A stretch of DNA of 64,000 nucleotides from Eriocheir sinensis (taxonomy: Eukaryota > Arthropoda > Malacostraca > Decapoda > Varunidae): contig NC_066529.1 in the NCBI RefSeq assembly GCF_024679095.1, positions 2,615,094-2,679,093 of the forward strand, read 5' to 3'. Below the pieces are notes generated by a model. It worked only from the letters and a program-made list of their open reading frames with translations, made no database searches and was not told where the DNA came from. The position numbers and the translations under genes are program-made. Shown here in pieces: positions 57,397 through 64,000 of this stretch (position 1 is the first letter of the stretch; each line of letters begins with the position of its first letter).

Positions 57397-57855
57397 GCCA
57401 AGTACACGTTTGACAAGGCTTTCGTGGGATGTCTGGGCATTTCCGAGGGTAGTTCTATGACCCTGGCGGTAGTTTGATCCCCCTTCTGTATGTACCAAGA
57501 ACCTGAAAAAGCACCCATTAGAACTCGATTGATGTCCTTGTCGGCTTTTGGAAATAGTTGATGTGAGTGACGGAAACTTTTAAAATACCGACTTTAATAT
57601 CCTTGAGCTTGAGAGGAGGAAGAGGCCAAGTACCTCCACGTTTGACAAGGCTTTCGTGGGATGTCTGGGTATTTCCGAGGGTAGTTCTATGACCCTGGCG
57701 GTAGTTTGATCCCCCTTCTGTATGTACCAAGAACCTGAAAAAGCACCCATTAGAACTCGATTAATGTCCTTGTCGGCTTTTGGAAATAGTTGATGTGAGT
57801 GACGGAAGCGTTTTAATATACCGACTTTAATACCCTTGAGCTTGAAAGGAGGCTT
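57397..57855 (+). repeat. Dispersed 'gaccctggtggtagtttga' repeat, tandem pair (232-bp period)
   Basis: TTTGACAAGGCTTTCGTGGG starts at 57409 and 57641, and each copy runs through TTCTATGACCCTGGCGGTAG, CCCTTCTGTATGTACCAAGA, CATTAGAACTCGATT and ACCGACTTTAAT. These are the best-preserved members of a family also seen at 28700-28885, 9945-10035, 10596-10645 and weakly at 8240-8350. Minus-strand frames are duplicated with the repeat and are not genes. Confidence 0.9.
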
Positions 57856-58069
57856 ATTATTGAGAGTAAGCTTTTTAGTCACACATACTCGTTCTACATA
57901 TAGCTGATACATCCATTCCGTAGATATTATGTATGTATGAAGTGTTCGTATGGTTATGTAAGGTGTGGAGAGTGAGCTACATACAGATACTCAACATCCT
58001 TTATCGTATACCCCAGAAGGCATTAGTATGTTTAAAATGACCCAGGTGCGTATGAGAGTAACATATATA

Positions 58070-58138
58070 CCCTTCTGTCTCTCTCCGGCATATGACCACA
58101 GATGTTGCGCCGACTAAACGAAACTTTCCAACTTTTCC
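58070..58138 (-). repeat. Dispersed SINE-like repeat, copy 3 (5' fragment, inverted)
   Basis: Reverse complement of the first ~70 bp of the elements at 168 and 13515, broken at the GAGAGAGACAGAAGG segment. Confidence 0.75.
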
Positions 58139-58499
58139 CAGTCACCTGTATTCCAGCGCGCTTACGTATGTTGTATTTTGGGAAACAGGACCTTTTTTTA
58201 ACAGCAGGGGTTGTCAGGGTAAAAAAAATATGTATACGTTTTTGATCAGTAGAGGTTTGGGTACGAAAAATACGTGTTTTTTCTGTTTGTACTCTTCCCA
58301 TTAACTGCCTCCTGTGATGTAAAGGAAAACAAACATAAAAAATGGTCCAAATGAGCGTTAGTCACAGTTTAGTTTAGCTTTTTTGTTTTTTTTTTTTTTT
58401 TTTAGTTTGAGGTGTGTGGGAAGGATGTGCATATGGGGAATGGCGGTTAGGGAGGGAGGATGTGAGTGTGTGAGAATGGGGGTGGAGGCATATCCCCCC

Positions 58500-58515
58500 T
58501 ACACACACACACACA

Positions 58516-58588
<73 letters not shown>
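58500..58588. repeat. (AC)n microsatellite
   Basis: Long AC run with one AGAC interruption; a T-run lies at 58388-58403. Frames with poly(His-Thr) or poly(Cys-Val) are artefacts. Confidence 0.97.
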
Positions 58589-58593
<5 letters not shown>

Positions 58594-58904
58594 CTATAAT
58601 CACTGCATAAAAGAACGTAGAAATAAGTTGCCAAAAGAGACGTCAATTTCGGAGGAAGAGGTGTCTTGATACCCCCCTTTTGAGTTGACCCAAGTGGCAT
58701 CAATGTGTCCGTCTTACCCCTGCGTACTCCAGAATCTTTTAGGGATGCATGATTCAGAAGCAACGTGTATTTAGGTCTTGATTCAGTGTGATTCCTCATG
58801 CATAACGTGTACCTCGAGGCAGCGTTGTTACAGGTCCACACGTACCCAATAGTACAGAGAGCTTCAGCATGTAAAAACTGTCACCTCACTCCCTTCTTTC
58901 CTTA

Positions 58905-59460
58905 CCTTGTCTCTTGTTCTTTTTCCTTATTATAGGCCTTAGGTTTTTCTTCTTCTCGTTTTCTCCTCCTCCTTCATCTCCTTTTTACCTTATCTTTTCT
59001 CCATTGCCTCCTCCTTCTCCCTTCTTGTTCCCCTCCTTCTCCTCCTACTCCTCCTCCTCGTCCTCCATCTCCATTTTACCTTATCTTCTCTCCCTTGCCT
59101 CCTTCTTCTCCCTCCTTGCATGTTTTCCTCCTAATTCTCCTCCTCATATTTCTCGATTTTCTCTATGTTTCTTACCTTCCCTCCTTTCCCTTGTCTTCTC
59201 TTTCCTTATCTATTATTTCTTGTTCCTTGCGCTTATTAGTCCTTTGTCCTCCTCCTCTTCTTTCTTTTCTTCCTCCTTCCTCCTTTTCCCTTACCTTTCC
59301 TTCCTCCCCTTGCCTTCTCTTTCCTTATCCTCTTGTTCTTTCCCCTTATCAGTCCTTCGTCCTCTTTTTTCCTCCTCCTCCTTCCTTTCTTTCTCTCCGG
59401 GTGCGCTAGGAGACACATAAGGATGACACGCCCTTCCTTCCCTTCCCTCCCTTCCCTCTA
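58905..59460. repeat. Polypyrimidine tract with internal ~120-bp repeats
   Basis: C/T-rich DNA in which TTTACCTTATCTT, TTGCCTCCT and CTTGTTC blocks recur at roughly 100-120-bp intervals (for example near 58985 and 59090, then 59190 and 59300). Confidence 0.8.
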
Positions 59461-59639
59461 CCCCGTCAGGTGGCGCGCGGGCTGGCCTTGACGCGGCCTT
59501 GACTTAGGTCACCTGCAGGGCATGACGCGTGGGGTGGGGTGGGGGGTGGGGGGCGAAGAGGAGGAGGGAGAGAGAGGGTTTGAAGGGAACGACGTCCGAC
59601 CCAGTTATCAGCGTGCCTCCGTCGGGTGTTGCCAGGTGT

Positions 59640-59642
<3 letters not shown>

Positions 59643-59681
<39 letters not shown>
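59643..59681. repeat. (GT)n microsatellite
   Basis: Pure run between a G-rich block (59530-59580) and a C-rich block (59690-59960). Confidence 0.96.
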
Positions 59682-59682
<1 letters not shown>

Positions 59683-59689
59683 GATATGC

Positions 59690-61331
59690 CTCCACCCTCC
59701 TCTCTCCCTCACTCACACATCCTCCCATCCTAACCGTCATTCCCACATACTCCCCCCCCCCACACACATCCTACCCTCCCTCCCCCCACATCCTATTCCT
59801 CACTCCCCCACAGGACTCTTCAACCCCTAACTCCCCTTTCCTCCCCAACTACTAAGCTTCCATTCCCTCCCCTCCCCTCACCCACCTCTCACTCTTTACT
59901 CCACATCCCTTACACATCATATCCACACACCCCAATTTCCCATTCCTCACTAATGATTTCTCACCCTTCATCCCTTTCTACGCAATACACCCCCAAACTC
60001 TTCACACACTTTCACTTTCGTTCTTTCTCTCTTCCTTTCCCTCACTGTCCCCTCATTTTCCCTCTTTTCCTTTCCCTCACTTTCCCCTCACTTTCCCTTT
60101 TCTTTTTCCTCACTTTCCCTCTCCCTTCCTTTTACTTTCCCCTCACTTTCCTTTTCCCCTTTTCCTTTCCCTTACTTTCCCCTCACTTTCCCTTTCCCCT
60201 CCCTTTCCCCTCACTTTCCTTTTTTCCCCTCTCCCTCTTTCTCTCTTCCTTTCCTTCACTTTCCTTTTCTCCCTTTCCTTTTCCTCACTTTCCCCTTACT
60301 TACACCCCTTCCCTTTCCCTCACTCTCCCCTCCCCTTCCTTCCCACCCTCTCCCTTTCCCTCCCACTCCCCTCCCTCATCCCTTCACATTCATCTCTCAC
60401 CCCTTTCCTACATCCCTCCTTCCCCACCCAGCCATCACCACCCTTTCCCTCCAGTCCCATCCCCTCAGCGCCCTGGTAACACATACACACACACACGCCC
60501 TCCCCCCCTCCGGTCCCTCCCCCACCACAACCTTGTTCCACGCCTCGGTCACCTGCCCCCCCCACCTCCCATCCGCCGCGTCAGGTGAGCGAGGGGAGGG
60601 AGGAGGGGGGGGCAGCGTGTGGCCTTGACAGATACGCCGCAGGGTCATCTCATTCTCATCTTCTTACCTTACCTCTCTCCCCTTGTCTTCCCCTCCTCCT
60701 CCTCTTGTTCCTTGTACTTATTAGTCTTTAGTTCCCTTCGTCTTCTCCTCTTCCTCTTCCTCTTCTTTTTTCTTGCCTTTCTTCTTAGTTCTGCTTCTCA
60801 TATTCCTCTTTTTTTCGTTCTTTTTTATTTTTTATTTTACCTTCTTCCCCTTGTCTCTTCTTCCACCTCCTCCTCCTTCTGTATTTCTTATTTCTTGTTC
60901 TTTGTTCTTAGTCTTTAGTTCTCCTCCTCCTCCTCCTCCTCCTCCTCCATCGTACATTATCTCATTCCCTTTGCCTCTTCCTCCTTTATCGCTTACTTCT
61001 TGTTCTTTCTCTATATAAGTCTTTACTCCTCCTCCTCCTCCTCCTCCTCCTCCTCCTCCTTCCCAGCGGCGGTCACCTGCAACTTGTTCTCGATACCTGG
61101 TGACCCGCCTACTGCTCTTCATTATTTTTTTTTTGCCTCTAGCTATATACATTTTTTTATACCTTGCTCATAGTTATATATTGGTACCTTGTGCAACGCG
61201 CTCCTCTTTTTTCCTTCTATCTGTTACTCCTCTTTTTCCTTCTCCATTACTCTTTTTCTTGTTGTTCTTGTTGTTTTTTTCTTTTTTTTCTTCTTCCTCT
61301 TCTACGTCTTTTTCTTCCTCTTATTTTTTCT

Positions 61332-61363
<32 letters not shown>

Positions 61364-61725
61364 TTCTTCTTCCATCCCCTCCTTCTTCATTTGATTATCT
61401 GTTTCTCCTCCGTTCCTTTCTTCTTCTCCGCTTTTTCTTACTTCCCAATCACTTCTCATCTTTTCTCCTCTTTTTCTTTGTTTTCCTCTTCTTTTTTAAG
61501 CCTTTTCTTTCTCCCCATTTTTTCTCTATTATAACTTCCTTCCTCTTGCGCCTCCTTATCTTTCTTTCCTCCTCCTCCTCCATTAGAATACACACTCAGA
61601 AGCCTCGGATAATGACCTCGTTCACCCATTATATCGTTCCCGCCCCATTATATAATTTTTCTCTCACTCAACATTCTTTCCAACACCTTTTACTTTTTCT
61701 TTTTTCTTACTTTCCTTTTTAAATT
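59690..61725. repeat. Extended C/T-rich DNA with CCT, TCC and TTC repeats
   Basis: Includes CTTTCCCTCACTTTCCCCTC arrays (59990-60320), (CCT)n at 60921-60949, (TCC)n at 61027-61062 and (TTC)n at 61345-61373. The 200-residue frames are low complexity. A mixed-sequence island at 60540-60660 contains no recognisable gene. Confidence 0.88.
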
Positions 61726-61783
61726 TCACCTATCCGGTTCTGTCCCTCACTACCTCCATAAACACTGACTTGGCGATGATAGT

Positions 61784-61803
61784 AGTAGTAGTAGTAGTAG
61801 TAG
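61784..61803. repeat. (AGT)n microsatellite
   Basis: Short pure run marking the switch from pyrimidine-rich to purine-rich plus strand. Confidence 0.9.
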
Positions 61804-61889
61804 TTGTGGTATTGAACAGGTTAATTGATTTGCAGTGGGGCGGGTGTGTTACATAAAAAGACCAGGTGTAAATATATGTAATTCTGGAC

Positions 61890-62960
61890 AGGTGTTGAGG
61901 GGATAGAAGGGAGAGTGACACATATAAACAGGTAGGTGGGGCGTGGGGGGGGGCAATGAAGGGAGGAGAAGGGAGAGAAGAAGCAGACAGGTGGAGGAAG
62001 GTTAGGGAGACAGGCGTATGATATAAACAGAGCAACTGGTGGAATGTTGCAGGAGAGGAATAATGAAGGAAGGGGAGGAGGGGAAAGAGAAAATGATGGA
62101 GGGAAGGGAGGATTAACAAAAGGATATGAGGTAAGGGAGAGAAAAGAAGGTTAGGGAGAGATAGCTTTGATGGAGGAGAGAAAGAGGAAGGTTAAGGAAA
62201 GGGAGCATAAAGAAGAGAATGATGGAGGGAAGGGAGGAATAATTTAGAGATTGGAGATAAAGAGAGAGAATAGAAGGGTAAGGGAGAGATGGAGAGATGG
62301 AGGAGAGGGAGGTTAAGGAAAGGGAGCATAATGGAAAGGAAGGGGAAGGGAGAGGAGGGATAATCAAGGGAGAGAAGATAAAGGGAGATAATAGAAGACA
62401 AAGGGGGAGATAAAACGATGGAGGTGAAGGGAGATTAAGGGAAGGGGAGCATAAGGGAGAGAAGAAGGGAGGGGAGGAATAATCAAGGGAGAGAATAGAA
62501 GACAAAGGGGGAGATAAAATGATGGAGGAGAGGGGAGATTAAGGAAGGGGAGTACAAGAAAAAGGAAGGAGAGAGGGGAGAAATAATTTAAGGATAGGAC
62601 GTAAGGGAGAGATAAGATGATGGAGGAGAGGATGATTAAGGAAAGGGAGCACAAAGGAGATGAGGGAGTTATGTAAGGGGAGACAGGTGGCCAGGGTGGA
62701 AGGGAGAGGAACAGAAGAAGAGAAGCGTAGAGGGCAGGGAGCAATCAAAGGTTTTAATAGAGATGGCATGGAGGCAGTAAGGAGGAGGAGGAAAGGGTGA
62801 GTTGGTCATTTGAATAAGAGGGAGGAAGGGAAGGAATAGGAACAGAAGAAGGCAAGCTTAAAGAGAAGGGACAGTCAAAGCTTTTAGTAGAGGCGGTAAG
62901 GGCAGGGAGGTAGAGTGAGGGAAGGTGAGGGGACGGGGCATTAGAGAGGGAAGAACGGGG
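61890..62960. repeat. Polypurine tract with degenerate ~105-120-bp tandem units
   Basis: A/G-rich plus strand. GGTTAAGGAAAGGGAGCATAA-like words (given in part) recur near 62192, 62312, 62435, 62540 and 62637, with GATGGAGGAGAGG and GGGAGAGATA between them. Minus-strand frames (MSSILSL, MLPALYA and others) are the repeat read backwards. Confidence 0.85.
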
Positions 62961-63082
62961 TGAGTTAGTGGTTGAATAAGAGCTGTGTGTGTGTAGGATA
63001 AACAAGATGAGGTAAGCTGAGGTGAGGTAAGCTGAGGTGACGCGATAACGAGGGTAAGGAAAGGTAAACAAAAAGCCATACA

Positions 63083-63140
63083 GCCACCACCACCACCACC
63101 ACCACCACCATCACCACCACCACCACCACCACCACCACCT
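63083..63140. repeat. (CAC)n microsatellite
   Basis: CAC repeats with one CAT interruption. Confidence 0.96.
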
Positions 63141-63264
63141 TGTTACACGTTCCTTTCACTCTTTGGTGCGTTGCTGTGAAGGTTTTTAACAGTGGACTGG
63201 AAGAGATTTGAAGGAAGAAGATAAAATAAGACCAGGAAGGATAGTTAGGGGTATAGAAAGTGGA

Positions 63265-63455
63265 AGAATGTAAGAAAAGAAGGAAGGAAGGAAGGAAGGA
63301 AAGAAAGACAGGAAGGAAGGAAGAATGTATTTACAGATAGATAGATGGACAGTTGGATGGGTCGAGAGAGGGAGGGAAGGAAGGAAGGAAGAAAGCAAGG
63401 GAGGGAGGAAAAGAGAAAGAAAAGAAAGACTAAGAAAAGAAAGAAAAAGTAAGGA
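63265..63455. repeat. (GGAA)n / (GAAA)n purine repeat
   Basis: GAAGGAAGGAAGG runs, an ACAGATAGATAGATGG interruption, then AAGAAAGAAA. No gene is seen from 63140 to 64000. Confidence 0.93.
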
Positions 63456-63839
63456 AGGAATTCAGTCACCTAACCTATCTCTCCTTTCTCTTCCTTTACC
63501 CTTTCGAAAATCAAGATCATACCACTCAAGCAATCAAATCAACAAGCAAGAATATAATCAAGCAGACTAACTAAGCAAGGCAGTAAGAGGCAATTCAGTG
63601 AGTCAATTGGAGAGGGACGAAGCAATTAGAAAAGGTAGCTAATCCATTACGAAGGTTTGCATAGTTGCTCATCCTCCCTCCCCGCTGCCCTTTTTTTCTC
63701 CCCTCCCTTCGAGTCTTCAACGGGCAGGGCAAGGAAGAGATGGGTAGGCGGTCAGTGGTCAGTGGTCAGTTTTTTCCCCTTTTTTGCTGGGGGAGGAAAA
63801 TGGTCGAGCGGGGATCTTATTTTGGTCCTCGTCTGCTTC

Positions 63840-64000
63840 GTCATCATCGTCATCTGCATCATCATCATCTTCTTCTTCTTCTTTCTTTCTTTCTTTTTCT
63901 TCTTTTCTTGCTTCTGTTCTTCGTTATCAATGTTTTCTTTTTTTATTCTCGTCCTCCTTCTCCGTCTCTGTTTCTTCCTCCTCCTCCTCCTCCTCCTCCC
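63840..64000. repeat. (CAT)n-(CTT)n-(CTC)n pyrimidine tract at the window end
   Basis: CATCATC, TTCTTCTTC, TTTC and finally CTCCTCCTC repeats running off the window edge. Confidence 0.93.

Noticed and set aside
59953..60588. 211-residue plus-strand frame
   Set aside because: The peptide is made only of CTTTCCC-type repeat translation (Phe/Pro/Ser/Leu) and is not a protein gene.
59460..61120. Recurrent CACCTG/CAGGTG words in GTCACCTG context
   Set aside because: They are few and irregularly spaced in C/T-rich DNA where such six-base words are expected often; no array is present.

Overview
This window is nuclear DNA of an arthropod, most likely a decapod crustacean (a crab or close relative). 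The evidence is spliced genes with GT-AG introns, tRNA-derived SINEs, foldback elements and MITEs, and very dense (AC)n, (CT)n, (GA)n and trinucleotide microsatellites and minisatellites. The lineage is inferred from gene content and repeat style; no species-diagnostic marker is visible. Nearly all open frames longer than 60 codons lie in simple repeats and are not genes. Two multi-exon genes can be reconstructed base by base, and two shorter transposon-related coding segments are credible.

Layout. 1-7200: gene-poor, with pyrimidine-rich DNA, microsatellites, a ~162-bp tandem array (5450-6090) and a long AAT/CAA tract. 7380-7560: a TATA + initiator core promoter with a palindromic CRE, possibly the promoter of the next gene. 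10992-16216: a seven-exon gene for a secreted AA15 lytic polysaccharide monooxygenase (LPMO) with a Thr/Pro/Ser linker and a small Cys-rich tail; its introns hold a 150-bp minisatellite, a polypurine tract and a SINE fragment. 16600-23000: SINEs, a 71-bp minisatellite and an approximately 1-kb tandem duplication whose second copy is split by an insertion. 23256-23544: an intact THAP zinc-finger exon. 25000-26600: a foldback element and a pair of MITEs. 27621-27968: a psq/CENP-B-like helix-turn-helix ORF whose start codon has been triplicated in frame. 29792-31060: nine copies of a ~145-bp minisatellite.

31361-32264 is a 104-bp-period array with at least 19 CCAAT boxes on both strands. It ends about 140 bp before the predicted first coding exon (32401) of a TBP-like/TRF2 (TBPL1) gene, whose seven coding exons run to 43728. 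The introns of this gene are full of minisatellites, two identical-length (236-bp) MITEs with piggyBac-like ends, and several long hairpins. 43729-49000 has a SINE, a 126-bp tandem duplication and a possible first coding exon of another gene (48869-48921). 49000-64000 is largely strand-asymmetric purine/pyrimidine DNA, microsatellites and dispersed repeats, with no recognisable gene.

The two main genes are functionally unrelated: one acts on chitin or other polysaccharides outside the cell, the other in core-promoter selection in the nucleus. The most distinctive element is the CCAAT array directly upstream of the TRF2-type gene.
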